The notes under the pieces were generated by a model, which searched no databases, was not told the origin of the DNA, and was given only the letters and a program-made list of their open reading frames with translations. A stretch of DNA of 64,000 nucleotides, from the NCBI GenBank assembly GCA_037968815.1, contig JBBKWF010000008.1:248001-312000 (forward strand), read 5' to 3'. This document shows, one piece after another, positions 34,427 to 44,552 of this stretch (its first letter is position 1; every line of letters begins with the position of its first letter). The position numbers were made by a program, and so were the translations under genes. The stretch comes from Pseudopedobacter sp037968815 (GTDB lineage Bacteria > Bacteroidota > Bacteroidia > Sphingobacteriales > Sphingobacteriaceae).

Positions 34427-34944
34427 TTTGTAGTATCAGCAAATCTTTAATTAATTATTATAAATTTTTGTATTTATCCATATTGGTAAATTTAGTTTTT
34501 TTACGTCGTTTAGAAAAATTATCCCTATATCTAAGTTGAAAGTTTCATATTGTGTGTGCCATATAAAGACTGGATTTCAATTATATAATGTTTCATTGCG
34601 TATGGTTCTTTTAATTATTGATTGGGAAATATATTTTCGCTTTATTAGCTAATTAAAACCATATGTTGAAAAAATCAATTGAAATTAAGATTTCCTCTCG
34701 AGTGCTTAAGCCAGATGAGTCTTTAACTCGGTGTTTTATACTAGTGCTAAGCTAAAATTAGAAAGTTAAAAGACTTATAATATTGATAATAAATCTCTTT
34801 TGCAGTGATGTTTTTACGTCATATAACACCTTGCTTCGCACTGTTATTTATGTTTACGACCTTGAATCAAAGCTTAATACTAATTATGGATAATTTATTT
34901 ACACACTGATTTCGTCTAAAATTCTATAAATTATACACACAAGT
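34427..34944. other. Gene-free stretch, 518 bp
   Basis: Very AT-rich. I see no tRNA, no strong hairpin and no coding frame with family signs. The only ATG frame of note (34663, 30 codons) has no support. The start regions of both diverging genes lie here, but no exact TAnnTTTG box with good position. Confidence 0.5.
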
Positions 34945-35901
34945 ATGCCAATAATGCAATCATATTACCGTCCTCCCGCATACCTTTTCAATGGTCATCT
35001 GCAAACGATAGCACCTGTTTTTGGAGTGAAACGAGACAACACACTTTATCAAACTGAAAAGCTGGAATTACCAGACGGAGATTTTTTAGAGATTGATTGG
35101 ATTAGAGGTGGTCATGAAAAATTAATGATTCTTTTTCATGGATTAGAAGGCAATTCTAGAAGTCATTATGTGCAACAGATGGCTGTACATTTTAAGGCTA
35201 TTGGATGGGATATCTTGGTAATGCATGCAAGGAGTTGCGGTCGAGAAATGAATCGTTTACCAGTGCTTTATCATGGAGGATCTACTGAAGATATAGAAGT
35301 GGTAGTGGGCAAGTATGCTGATAAATATAGATCTCTTGTACTTATGGGCTTTTCATTAGGTGCTAATATGGCATTAAATTTCGCAGGGAGACACAGTATT
35401 CCCGCCAATCTACGAGCTGTTGGTACATTTTCTGTCCCATGCGATTTACGAAGATCTGAGCAACAGATTGATAGATTTATTAATCGTGTTTATGCGAAAA
35501 AATTTTTAGATAAACTAAAAAATAAAGTGCGTAAAATGGTAATACACCACCCAGGTTCATTTGATATAAATGTATTGGATAGGATAACATCTATAGAAGC
35601 ATTCTCCGAAAATTTTACCGCCCCATTTTCTGGATTTAACTCACTTGATGATTTCTATTCAGCTGGTAGTTCTTTAGATTCTTTAAAGAAGATTTCTATA
35701 CCTACTTTAATTGTTAATGCTCAAAATGATCCATTTTTGTCTGACAGCTGTTATCCTATAGATTTAGCAAAAGCGTCTGATAATATATTTCTTGATATGC
35801 CCAAAAGAGGAGGGCATACTGCATTTCCTATCTCTACCACTCAATCTTGGATGCCAAATAGATTAGAGAAATTTCTTATGGACACTTTGGGAGGTTCTTA
35901 A
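34945..35901 (+). CDS. Alpha/beta hydrolase, YheT/UPF0017-like
   Basis: The 318-residue protein opens with YYRPPAYLFNGHLQTIAPVFG, the N-terminal signature of the YheT group. The catalytic triad is visible: nucleophile Ser in MGFSLGAN (about 132-139), Asp in NAQNDPFL and His in RGGHTAFP. The oxyanion region FHGLEGNSRSHY is also typical. Members hydrolyse short esters, but the physiological substrate is not known. A second ATG lies three codons in, and either may be used. The gene has no partner nearby. Confidence 0.92.
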   Translation: MPIMQSYYRPPAYLFNGHLQTIAPVFGVKRDNTLYQTEKLELPDGDFLEIDWIRGGHEKLMILFHGLEGNSRSHYVQQMAVHFKAIGWDILVMHARSCGREMNRLPVLYHGGSTEDIEVVVGKYADKYRSLVLMGFSLGANMALNFAGRHSIPANLRAVGTFSVPCDLRRSEQQIDRFINRVYAKKFLDKLKNKVRKMVIHHPGSFDINVLDRITSIEAFSENFTAPFSGFNSLDDFYSAGSSLDSLKKISIPTLIVNAQNDPFLSDSCYPIDLAKASDNIFLDMPKRGGHTAFPISTTQSWMPNRLEKFLMDTLGGS

Positions 35902-36594
35902 TGATGTATCCCCCTCATGAATACACCCTTCTACCTATTGATGATCTTTGATTTGTAGCTGGTAATTTTATTCATGGTTTAATTCCAATGACATATTTCA
36001 CCTAATTCCATCCAATTATGGGGTTTGTTATGTATACGACAATTATCCAATTGAAAAATACTGAACCTTGTAGCTTCTTTTTGTTTGAGGCTTTACTTTA
36101 AATATTCAAAACCAAAACCCTATAAAAACAGTTAAGCTCCGAACGGGGAGAACGGAGCTTAAACTAACCAATTATAAACCTAAATTAAACGATAGGAACT
36201 TTAATAAAGCAATGAGGTAATCCTCGAATTGCTTGGTGTAAAGGTAACACTAAGTCTAATACGATTTGTCACGGAATTGTAATGTGAGTAAAGTTTTCTT
36301 AATAAATAGTGTTAAAATTTGTTAAAACTCTATTTGTAAGGCTTAAAAACAATAAACTTGATATTAAGTGTGTGTGTTTGTTACAATGTTTTAATTTTGA
36401 TGCAATAGGATTTGTAACAGGTTTTAGTTGTAAATAAAATTCGAAAACTATTTCTTTGGCTTTTCGTCGAAAAATTAATAAGCTTTAACTCATTAATATA
36501 TAGGGGTAGACGGGTGTAAGCCGTATGTGCATTTTGATTTTCAATAAAATATTTAACTAAAAACCATTACATTAGATGTTTCGTTTTTATAAAA
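35902..36594. other. Gene-free stretch, 693 bp
   Basis: No coding frame is convincing. It contains the hairpin at 36132-36162 and, directly after it, AACTAACCAATTATAAACC, which resembles the leader found before SusC-type receptor genes, though no receptor follows. Further on lie AT-rich sequence and the upstream region of the subtilase gene. Confidence 0.5.
36132..36162 (+). promoter_or_regulatory. Perfect 10-bp hairpin in the 693-bp gap
   Basis: TTAAGCTCCG pairs exactly with CGGAGCTTAA around an 11-nt loop. No T-run follows, so a terminator is unlikely; a leader structure is possible. Confidence 0.5.
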
Positions 36595-39450
36595 ATGCCA
36601 AAAGTTTCATTAATCTTATTTTTTTTTCTGATTACAGTTTTATCAGCGTTTAAAATAAGCGATGATATTAAGCCACCTAAAAGCTACCGATTGCCAGCCG
36701 GAATACAACCCAGCGATTATCTTCCAAATACGTTAATTATAAAGTTTAAGGATGTACCCCTTGGCAAAACGCAATTAAGTACAGGTAAAAAAATATTAAA
36801 TAGCCCTTCAGGTATAACTTTTACATCAATTAAACCAATTTATCAGTTTAGGAGTTCTTCAGTGCAAACTTTAGCTCGTCAAAAAGAAATAGATCAATCT
36901 GGTTTAAATAGAATTTATGAGGTAAAATATACCAGCTCTTTATCAATTGAAACAGTGGTGGATGAGGTGATAAAAGACCCTTCTGTAGATTACGCAGAAC
37001 CAAGTTTTATTTATCAAACTTTTGCAAACCCTAACGACCCAGGTTTTCTTCAAGGTACTCAATCATATTTAAACCAAGTTAAAGCTACAGAGGCTTGGGC
37101 GGTTCAGCCAGATGCTAACGGAGTAGTAATAGCTATTATAGACTCGGGTTCTGATTTACAGCATATTGATTTAGCAGATAATATTTATCATAATGTAAAC
37201 GACCCTATTAACGGTATTGATGATGATGGCGATGGTTATATAGACAACTATATGGGTTGGGATTTTGTTGGTGCATCAGCAAGTAACATTGTTGAAGATA
37301 ACAATCCGGATATTACCGCAGACTCTTTAGACCATGGTGTACATGTAAGCGGTTTGGCATCGGCAGTAACTAATAATGGAATTGGCATTGCAAGTATTGC
37401 AAAAAACGCTAAACTAATGATTATTAAAACTGGTGCAGATGATAACTCGAGTTCTATCTATAAAGGCTATGAGGGTATTATTTACGCAGTTGACCAAGGC
37501 GCAAAAATAATTAACTGCTCTTGGGGAGGTCCTGGTGGTGGCGCTTACGGACAAGATGTTATCAATTACGCAGTTAGTAAAGGGTGTTTAGTAGTTGCAG
37601 CGGCCGGTAATAGTAAAAGCAATACGCCAATTTACCCATCGGCTTATTCAGGGGCATTTGCAGTTGCCAATGTAACAAGTGACGATGTTAAGGCTACATC
37701 TTCTAGTTATGGCTACCATGTTGCAGTTTCTGCCCCTGGAACAAGTATATACAGCACTATAAATGCAAACAATTTTGGTTATAAAAGCGGTACATCAATG
37801 GCGGCTCCAATTGTTTCTAGTGCTGCTGCATTAGTTTTGGCTAAAAATCCTACGTTAAGTGGTATTCAAGTTGGCGAAATATTAAGGATTACAGCTGATG
37901 ATATTTATACCAGTAAGCCGGATAATGACCCTTATAATAATCAATTAGGGAGCGGAAGAATTAATGTTTTTAGGGCTATAAACGAAGGTGCAAGTCCTTC
38001 AATTAGGTATCAGAAAATTGATATTGAAGATAGTTCAAATGGGGCGTTATCTGCCGGAGACACAATTAATTATTATTTTGATTTAAAAAATATACTACTA
38101 GCCACTAATAACCTTGAAGTTGAGTTAAGTACTGATAATCCAAATATTAAGATAATTGAAGGCACAATAAACGCCGGGGCTTTTAATGCATTACAAACAA
38201 AAAAAGTTGGCCCATTTCAGATAGTAGTTAACACAAATACTCCTGAAAATACAAGTATTCTGTTTCAGTTAACCTACAGTAATCCGTTAGTAAGTTATAT
38301 TGCAAAAGAGTTTTTTGAAAGCACTGTTAATCTTGATTATCAAAATATTACGGTTAATCAGCTATATACAACCATCACCAGTAACGGGCGTATTGGTTAT
38401 AGTGGAGCCAATGCACATAATGGCTTAGGGGTGCTTTATAAAGATTACTCTATGCTGTATGAAGGTGCCTTAATGATCGGGGTTTCGTCCACTCAGGTTT
38501 CAAATAATGCTAGATCTGGCAATGGTGAAACAGATGAAGATTTTGTTAAGGTTAAAGGAGTTGCAAGGGTTCAAGGTACTGAGCCCGCTTATGAGGGGAA
38601 CTCTACTTTTAACGATAGCAAAAGTATTTCGCCAATTGGTCTTTTGGTAAGTAATAAGCAAATTGCTTATGAAACTGCCCCGGATGATAAGTATGTAGTT
38701 GTTGAATATGAAGTTACAAATACCACTGATTCACCCTTAAATAATGTTTATATAGGTTTATTTACCGATTGGGATGTTGACGAAAGCTCAAAAAACTTTT
38801 TGAAGTATGATGAGGAGAAGCAGTTAAGTTATGTTTACGCAAGTACGCCATTAAGTCCTTATGTCGGAATTAAGCAGTTAACCAAAGATACCGCTCCGTT
38901 GTTTTATCCTATGTCGTACCAATTAGGTACAGATTTTCTTTACAATGGTGATTTCTCTATAGAAGAAAAGTATATAACTTTATCTAGTGGGATTAAAGCA
39001 ACTACTTTAGGGAGTGGAGACGGCTTGGATGTAATGTGTGTAATTGGCAACGGCCCTTATGCTATTGCTCCAGGAAAAAGTGTTAAAATTGCTTTTGCAG
39101 TACTTGTAGGAGATAATTTAGAAGATATTGAGAACAGTGCTTTAGTAGCAACTGAAAGATATAATGAGCAGTTAAAACCTGTTAGTGATAAATTTGAAAT
39201 TTCGCAGAATTATCCAAACCCAGCTAAAATAGAAACAATTGTAAATATTAATATTCCAGAAGCCGGTTTTACAAGTTTAGAAGTTTTTGATTACTTGGGC
39301 AGGAAAGTGAAGTCTGTATTTGCTGATGATTTAAAAAAAGGAGCTTATATTTATTCTATAGATTTAACCAACCTAAAAACGGGACTTTATTATTACCGAT
39401 GCACTTTTAGTGGTCAATCAATAACTAAGAAGATGATTGTTTTAGAGTAG
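36595..39450 (+). CDS. Subtilisin-like (S8) protease with T9SS sorting domain
   Basis: The 951-residue protein has a signal peptide (to about SAFKIS), a prodomain (about 25-135), and the S8 catalytic domain: Asp in AIIDSGSD (about 181-188), His in DHGVHVSGLAS (about 247-257), and Ser in SGTSMAAPIVS (about 398-408). A long beta-sandwich part follows. The last ~80 residues (FEISQNYPNPAKIETIV to GLYYYRCTF and KKMIVLE) form a type A C-terminal sorting domain of the type IX secretion system. It is thus exported and anchored or released at the cell surface. porD, a T9SS factor, is in the same window at 53262. Confidence 0.95.
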   Translation: MPKVSLILFFFLITVLSAFKISDDIKPPKSYRLPAGIQPSDYLPNTLIIKFKDVPLGKTQLSTGKKILNSPSGITFTSIKPIYQFRSSSVQTLARQKEIDQSGLNRIYEVKYTSSLSIETVVDEVIKDPSVDYAEPSFIYQTFANPNDPGFLQGTQSYLNQVKATEAWAVQPDANGVVIAIIDSGSDLQHIDLADNIYHNVNDPINGIDDDGDGYIDNYMGWDFVGASASNIVEDNNPDITADSLDHGVHVSGLASAVTNNGIGIASIAKNAKLMIIKTGADDNSSSIYKGYEGIIYAVDQGAKIINCSWGGPGGGAYGQDVINYAVSKGCLVVAAAGNSKSNTPIYPSAYSGAFAVANVTSDDVKATSSSYGYHVAVSAPGTSIYSTINANNFGYKSGTSMAAPIVSSAAALVLAKNPTLSGIQVGEILRITADDIYTSKPDNDPYNNQLGSGRINVFRAINEGASPSIRYQKIDIEDSSNGALSAGDTINYYFDLKNILLATNNLEVELSTDNPNIKIIEGTINAGAFNALQTKKVGPFQIVVNTNTPENTSILFQLTYSNPLVSYIAKEFFESTVNLDYQNITVNQLYTTITSNGRIGYSGANAHNGLGVLYKDYSMLYEGALMIGVSSTQVSNNARSGNGETDEDFVKVKGVARVQGTEPAYEGNSTFNDSKSISPIGLLVSNKQIAYETAPDDKYVVVEYEVTNTTDSPLNNVYIGLFTDWDVDESSKNFLKYDEEKQLSYVYASTPLSPYVGIKQLTKDTAPLFYPMSYQLGTDFLYNGDFSIEEKYITLSSGIKATTLGSGDGLDVMCVIGNGPYAIAPGKSVKIAFAVLVGDNLEDIENSALVATERYNEQLKPVSDKFEISQNYPNPAKIETIVNINIPEAGFTSLEVFDYLGRKVKSVFADDLKKGAYIYSIDLTNLKTGLYYYRCTFSGQSITKKMIVLE

Positions 39451-39452
39451 TT

Positions 39453-40025
39453 TTAATCAATATTAAAACAAACCCTACACCTAGGCTCGTAATTTTCTTT
39501 TTCGCCTAATAAAAATTGGTTTTTGCTTTCAACTAAACGGTAGCTAAACAAAGCAGAACCACCACATTTTACACAAACTGCATGGACTTTTGTAACGTCC
39601 TCGGCAATTGCCAATAATGCTGGTATGGGACCAAAAGGTTTTCCTTCAAAATCCATGTCTAAGCCTGCAATTATCACCCTAATGCCTTTATTGGCCAGTT
39701 TCACACAAACATCTGGCAGTTCATCATCAAAAAACTGTGCTTCATCAATACCGACAATCTGTGCATTGCTTCCATATAACAATATGGCAGATGAATGGTC
39801 AACAGGGGTGGAATGTATAGAGTTTAAATCATGAGAAACTACAGCAGTTTCATCATAGCGGGTGTCTGTTTTGGGTTTAAAAATTTCTACCTGTAGTTTG
39901 GCAATTTGAGCTCTTTTTAATCGCCTTATTAATTCTTCGGTTTTACCGGAAAACATTGAGCCACAGATTACCTCGATGCTTCCACCTATATCATATCTTC
40001 TCTTAAACCTGTCGTCACTAAACAT
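39453..40025 (-). CDS. tdk: Thymidine kinase
   Basis: The 190-residue type II thymidine kinase has the P-loop GSMFSGKTEELIRRL (about 22-36), GIDEAQFFDD (catalytic Glu and Asp region, about 95-104), AGLDMDFEGKPF (the lasso-adjacent part) and two CxxC zinc pairs (VCVKCGG, RCRVCF). It phosphorylates thymidine to dTMP in the salvage route. It is convergent with the subtilase gene, 2 bp apart, and divergent from the acidic protein gene at 40130. Confidence 0.96.
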   Translation of the reverse strand: MFSDDRFKRRYDIGGSIEVICGSMFSGKTEELIRRLKRAQIAKLQVEIFKPKTDTRYDETAVVSHDLNSIHSTPVDHSSAILLYGSNAQIVGIDEAQFFDDELPDVCVKLANKGIRVIIAGLDMDFEGKPFGPIPALLAIAEDVTKVHAVCVKCGGSALFSYRLVESKNQFLLGEKENYEPRCRVCFNID

Positions 40026-40074
40026 AATTGCCTTAATTGCGGTAAACCTTTCGGCTAATATCAGAATTATATGT

Positions 40075-40082
40075 TATTTTTG
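40075..40082 (+). promoter_or_regulatory. -7 promoter box TATTTTTG of the acidic protein gene
   Basis: Exact TAnnTTTG, 47 nt before the ATG at 40130; leader about 43 nt. Confidence 0.45.
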
Positions 40083-40129
40083 ATAGCGTTTTATCAACAT
40101 AAATACCCAAAATATACGTTTCTATTGTC

Positions 40130-41230
40130 ATGATGAGTAAGCCACAGATTTTAAAAAAAATCGGAAATATTATCGAAGAGTTAAGTGAACAGCAACAATA
40201 TTTAGCTAGTACCAATAAAATCAATTTGTTAGAGTTAGAACTTTTTACAGCAAATGCCGATTTTTTGATAGATCACATCGAGATTTTAAAGAAACTTAAT
40301 GATAAACGCTACGGTGGGGATGAAGATAATTCTCCGGTTTTAAATCAAAATGCTAGAGCTGCTCAGCAATTTGAACCCGAAGTTGAAAAAACTCCATTAG
40401 AAATTCCGGCAGAGGACGAACAAAAAAAGAAATTTAGTTTTTCTTTTGATGAGGAACCAACAGAAATGGTTTTTGATTTTGAGAAAAAAATAGCCGTTGA
40501 AGAAGTTTTTGATAGACCTTTAAACGACGACGAACGACGTTTGTTAGAAGAGAAATCAACTTCATCAGTTGAAGAAACAGAAGAACTTATCGTTTTGGAC
40601 GATACGGAGCAAAAAAGCGAAAACATTAAGCAAGAGGAAGAAGAAATTGAACCTTTTCTTTTGGTTAAAGAAGAAGAGCCTAAAATCAGTTTTGCGACAG
40701 AAAATTTGGTTGCTAAAGAACCAGAGCCAGTTAAGCTTAGTGCACCGCTAATAGAGCCAGTACAGCCTGAGCCTATAAATAGCCAACCTTCACCGTTGAA
40801 TCAAGAAGAAACAAGCCAACCAGTTAAAGAAAAAGTAGAAGAGAAACCGATTGTTTCTAATGAACCAGTGGAAAGTGCTAAAGCTGTTGGAGAGGTTCCC
40901 GTTGTTAAAGAAAGACCTTTAACATTAAACGAAATGTTATCAGCTAAATTAAACCAAACAGTTGGGCAAAATACACAACGCCAAAATAAAAAGCAGGAAG
41001 ATTTAAAAGTAGCGATTAGCATTAATGATAAAATGGTGTTTATAAAAGAACTTTTTAACGGTTATAATTTGGCTTATAGCGAAGCTATTGAGATTGTAAA
41101 CAGATTCGATAGTTTTGATGCTGCAGATAATTTTTTACAAAAAAACTATTCGGTTAAAAACGATTGGGAAAACAAACAGGTTACAGTTGCTCGTTTTTAC
41201 GAGTATCTACATAAAAAGTTTGTGATGTAA
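40130..41230 (+). CDS. Acidic protein with structured ends, unknown function
   Basis: This 366-residue protein has an N-terminal helical part (KIGNIIEELSEQQQYLASTNKINLLELELFTANADFLIDHIEILKKL, about 9-63), a long Glu- and Pro-rich middle segment that is probably disordered (about 80-270), and a C-terminal helical part of about 85 residues (SINDKMVFIKELFNGYNLAYSEAIEIVNRF to FYEYLHKKF). That layout is a recurring hypothetical protein in Sphingobacteriaceae; no function is assigned. The C-terminal part may be a binding module. The gene lies 45 bp before the GH25 lysozyme and may share its mRNA. Confidence 0.85.
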   Translation: MMSKPQILKKIGNIIEELSEQQQYLASTNKINLLELELFTANADFLIDHIEILKKLNDKRYGGDEDNSPVLNQNARAAQQFEPEVEKTPLEIPAEDEQKKKFSFSFDEEPTEMVFDFEKKIAVEEVFDRPLNDDERRLLEEKSTSSVEETEELIVLDDTEQKSENIKQEEEEIEPFLLVKEEEPKISFATENLVAKEPEPVKLSAPLIEPVQPEPINSQPSPLNQEETSQPVKEKVEEKPIVSNEPVESAKAVGEVPVVKERPLTLNEMLSAKLNQTVGQNTQRQNKKQEDLKVAISINDKMVFIKELFNGYNLAYSEAIEIVNRFDSFDAADNFLQKNYSVKNDWENKQVTVARFYEYLHKKFVM

Positions 41231-41275
41231 ACGGACGGTTTTAATAATTGTCTGTTTATTATAATTTGATGCTTA

Positions 41276-42163
41276 ATGCCCCCTCAAAAAAAAATTAGTC
41301 CAAAAAAAGTTACTGTCAAAAAAAGAAACTATACTTCTCGTAAATCAAAGTCAAAAAAGACTATTCCGACAAAATTTAAAGTTGTAATTCTTCTAATAAT
41401 AGTAATGGTTCTGTCGCCATTATATTACGGAAAAGTGATTAAAACTGCAGTTTCAACAAGTAGGTGGTTTCGTGATTTATTTGTTTTTGATGAATACCCG
41501 CATTATGAGAAATTTGGAATTCGTATCCCCCGTAAATACTATGTGCATGGTATTGATGTTTCACGCTATCAAGGTAAAATTGATTGGGACAAGGTAGCAG
41601 AAGTGGATTATAATGGTGTTAAGATTTCTTTTGCTTTTATAAAGGCTACAGAAGGAGTAACCTTAGTTGATCCGTATTTTCAAAGAAACTGGCGAGAAAC
41701 TAAAAGTTCGGGGATCATACGCGGGGCTTATCATTATTTTAAGCCGGATAAATCTGGTATTTGGCAAGCTCGGTTTTTCTTGCAGACAGTAAAGATGGAG
41801 GCTGGCGATTTGCCCGCGGTAATTGATATTGAAGAAGCTGCTGGTTTAAGTAGAAATAAATTGATTCCAAATATTCAAGATTTTTTAAATGAGGTAGAAA
41901 AGAAGACTAAGTTTAAACCCATAATTTATACCGGTTACCAGTTTTATAAAGATCATTTAAAAGGCGAGTTTGATGATTATCCGCTGTGGATTGCACATTA
42001 TTACCAGCCAAGATTAAAGTTAAATAAAGAAACGCATTGGGATTTTTGGCAACATGCTGATAATGGCAGAATTGATGGTATTAAACATAAAGTGGATATG
42101 AATGTTTTTAATGGCGAAGAAGAAGATTTAAGTGCCTTGCTGATTCAGAAAGTAAACCTTTAA
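41276..42163 (+). CDS. GH25 lysozyme-like protein, membrane-anchored
   Basis: The first 40 residues are strongly basic and a single helix follows (about 34-52), making this a type II membrane protein with its enzyme in the periplasm. The GH25 barrel begins GIDVSRYQGKIDWDKVA and holds FAFIKATEGVT, GAYHYFKP, the catalytic pair in LPAVIDIEE (Asp and Glu), and WQHADNGRIDGI near the end. GH25 enzymes cut the N-acetylmuramyl-glucosaminyl bond. The 295-residue length is usual for an anchored form. It is followed 4 bp later by the YjbQ-type gene. Confidence 0.93.
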   Translation: MPPQKKISPKKVTVKKRNYTSRKSKSKKTIPTKFKVVILLIIVMVLSPLYYGKVIKTAVSTSRWFRDLFVFDEYPHYEKFGIRIPRKYYVHGIDVSRYQGKIDWDKVAEVDYNGVKISFAFIKATEGVTLVDPYFQRNWRETKSSGIIRGAYHYFKPDKSGIWQARFFLQTVKMEAGDLPAVIDIEEAAGLSRNKLIPNIQDFLNEVEKKTKFKPIIYTGYQFYKDHLKGEFDDYPLWIAHYYQPRLKLNKETHWDFWQHADNGRIDGIKHKVDMNVFNGEEEDLSALLIQKVNL

Positions 42164-42167
42164 AATT

Positions 42168-42593
42168 ATGATGTTTTTTCAAGAAGAACTTACCCTAGAA
42201 CAAAAACCAAGAGGTTTCCATATTATTACAAATAGGGTAGAAGCTTGTTTGCCACAAATTGCTGAAATAAAAATTGGGATGTTGCAGGTTTTCATACAGC
42301 ATACTTCTGCTTCTTTATGTATCAATGAAAATGCAGATCCAACGGTTAGGCAGGATTTTGAGATGTTTTTCAATAAAACGGTAAAAGAAAATGACCCTGA
42401 CTATATACACGATTATGAAGGATCTGATGACATGCCTGCGCATTTAAAAAGTGCATTACTAGGTAGTTCGGTAAGCATTCCAATTAGAAATGGTAAACTA
42501 GCTTTAGGAATGTGGCAGGGAATTTACTTTTGTGAACATAGAAATTATGGAGGTCGAAGAAACTTGGTGGTATCTGCATGGGGAAGCAAATAA
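42168..42593 (+). CDS. YjbQ family (UPF0047) protein
   Basis: The 141-residue beta-barrel protein carries the family's HTSASLCINENADPTVRQDFEMFF, the HDYEGSDDMPAHLKSALLG stretch and the EHRNYGGRRNLVVSAWG ending, with conserved His and Asp residues that hold a metal. Some members show weak thiamine phosphate synthase activity; the physiological role is not settled. It follows the GH25 gene by 4 bp, so is probably translated from the same mRNA. Two adjacent ATG codons start the frame. Confidence 0.94.
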   Translation: MMFFQEELTLEQKPRGFHIITNRVEACLPQIAEIKIGMLQVFIQHTSASLCINENADPTVRQDFEMFFNKTVKENDPDYIHDYEGSDDMPAHLKSALLGSSVSIPIRNGKLALGMWQGIYFCEHRNYGGRRNLVVSAWGSK

Positions 42594-42732
42594 TGGTAAT
42601 CGTTAAATAAATCAACCGATATAATTTTATATCAGATTATTAACATTGAATTAATGTTTACTCAATTGTTTTTTTATATCTTTTCCCCTTTACAACATTA
42701 CTATTTAAATTATTAAAACAATATCTATTACC

Positions 42733-44385
42733 ATGCTATTTAATCGAAATCTAATCTTTTTATTACTGTTATTAACAACTTTAAACAACAGTTTTGCCTC
42801 TCCAAATATATCTTATAATGATAAATTACCTAGACCTAAATTAGTAGTGGGGATAGTAGTAGATCAAATGCGCTGGGATTATCTTTATCGTTATTATGAA
42901 CGTTATGGTTCAAAAGGATTTAAGCGTTTATTGAATGAAGGTTTTTCTAATGAAAACACTTATATCAATCATATTCCAACAGTAACTGGAGCTGGTCATG
43001 CTACAATTTTCACTGGTACAGTACCAGCAATACATGGTATAACAGGAAATACAATAACTTTTAATTCCACAGGAGAAACGGTGAACTGTGTTGAAGATCT
43101 TAATGTACAAAGTGTTGGCGTTCCACCTTCCAAATATGGTCAACGGTCTCCTTTTAATCTTATGGTGAGTACGATTGGAGATGAACTTAAGTTAGCTACA
43201 AACTTTAGATCAAAAGTTATAGGGGTTTCTCTTAAAGACAGAGCCGCTATTTTGCCTGCAGGACATTCCGCTGATGCTGCTTATTGGTTTGATAAGGTAA
43301 GTGGCAATTGGATGACTAGTACTTATTATATGGAGAGCTTACCCAAATGGGCGGTTGAATTCAATAATGAGAATTTAGCTGAAAAATACTTGAAAAAAGA
43401 TTGGCACACGCTCTATAAAATTGATGCTTATAAGCAAAGTTCTGCAGATAAAACTCCTTGGGAAGGATTGTTAAGAGGTCAGAAAGAAGCAGTTCTTCCT
43501 GCAAAAACCTCTGAGTGGTATAAAAAGGATGATTATACTAATATTTACTCTACTCCTTTCGGGAACTCAATCACACTAGATTTTGTTAAAGAGGTGATTA
43601 AGAAGGAGAAGTTAGGAAAAGGTGATGATACTGACTTTTTAGCCGTTAGTTTTTCTTCAACGGATGCTATAGGTCACATATTTGGCGTAAACTCTGTCGA
43701 AGTAGAAGATACTTATTTAAGGCTAGATAAAGATATTGCTGAGCTGTTATCGTATCTTGATAGAACACAAGGAAAGGATAATTATACTGTTTTTTTAACT
43801 GCGGATCATGGCGGGAATCATAATGTTAGATTTTTAAACCAAAACAAGATCAAAACTCATCCTTTAAAATCTTATAAGGAAGAAATGAACACGATGCTTA
43901 TGGAGAAACTAAAGGTAGATAATATAATTACGTTTGTAGGTTACTCCCAAGTGAAGTTTAATTATAAAGTAATTAGAGAAAACAACCTTGTTGAACAGGA
44001 TATAAGAGATTTATGTGTTGACTATCTGAGAAGGCAAGAGGATGTTGTTTTTGTTATGGACTTAAACAAAGCAGGTGATGCTGCTATTCCTGAAGAGGTT
44101 AAAATTAGAATGATCAACGGCCATCACCCTGAAAGAGCTGGAGGAATACAATATATATTAAACCCAAATGCTAAGTCATTGAAATCGAGAGGATCTGCAC
44201 ATAGTGACTGGAACGCTTATGATTCTAAAATTCCTTTACTGTGGATGGGATGGGGGATAAAAAAAGGTGGACGATCTATGAAGCAAGCTCATATGATTGA
44301 TATTGCACCAACCGTTTCTTCTCTTCTAAGAATACAACCCCCTAACGGAAATATTGGCAAAGCTTTGGAAGAAGTTTTTGAATAA
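42733..44385 (+). CDS. pafA: PafA-type alkaline phosphatase
   Basis: A 550-residue periplasmic phosphatase with a signal peptide (to about NNSFAS). The metal and nucleophile sites of the alkaline phosphatase superfamily are seen: VGIVVDQMRWDYL (Asp), INHIPTVTGAGHATIFTG (nucleophile Thr in residues 81-89), FSSTDAIGHIFG (Asp, His), LTADHGGNHNV (Asp, His) and the late GSAHSD His. Known PafA proteins cut phosphomonoesters and are not repressed by phosphate. No pho-type regulatory box is visible upstream. Single gene with a bidirectional terminator after it. Confidence 0.9.
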   Translation: MLFNRNLIFLLLLLTTLNNSFASPNISYNDKLPRPKLVVGIVVDQMRWDYLYRYYERYGSKGFKRLLNEGFSNENTYINHIPTVTGAGHATIFTGTVPAIHGITGNTITFNSTGETVNCVEDLNVQSVGVPPSKYGQRSPFNLMVSTIGDELKLATNFRSKVIGVSLKDRAAILPAGHSADAAYWFDKVSGNWMTSTYYMESLPKWAVEFNNENLAEKYLKKDWHTLYKIDAYKQSSADKTPWEGLLRGQKEAVLPAKTSEWYKKDDYTNIYSTPFGNSITLDFVKEVIKKEKLGKGDDTDFLAVSFSSTDAIGHIFGVNSVEVEDTYLRLDKDIAELLSYLDRTQGKDNYTVFLTADHGGNHNVRFLNQNKIKTHPLKSYKEEMNTMLMEKLKVDNIITFVGYSQVKFNYKVIRENNLVEQDIRDLCVDYLRRQEDVVFVMDLNKAGDAAIPEEVKIRMINGHHPERAGGIQYILNPNAKSLKSRGSAHSDWNAYDSKIPLLWMGWGIKKGGRSMKQAHMIDIAPTVSSLLRIQPPNGNIGKALEEVFE

Positions 44386-44503
44386 AATATAAGAGAACTG
44401 GCTAACTAGAATTTGATAATAAATGTATCCTTTGATTAAGGTGATTTATTGAATTGATAGTTTCTTAAAAACGAAGTTCAGATAACGACTTTATATAAAC
44501 GAA

Positions 44504-44538
44504 AAAAGGGTTGGCTTTAAACTAAAGCCAACCCTTTT
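44504..44538. terminator. Bidirectional terminator
   Basis: AAAAGGGTTGGCTTTA and AAAGCCAACCCTTTT pair perfectly over 15 bp with a short loop. It ends both pafA (plus) and arginine decarboxylase (minus). Confidence 0.92.
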
Positions 44539-44552
44539 AATATAAACTTACG

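Noticed and set aside
34663..34755. A 30-codon frame in the 518-bp gap
   Set aside because: No promoter, no family sign and frames of this length are expected by chance in AT-rich DNA.
40363..40626. Serine-rich frame on the minus strand inside the acidic protein gene
   Set aside because: It is the mirror of the Glu-rich codons (GAA/TTC and related) of the real gene.
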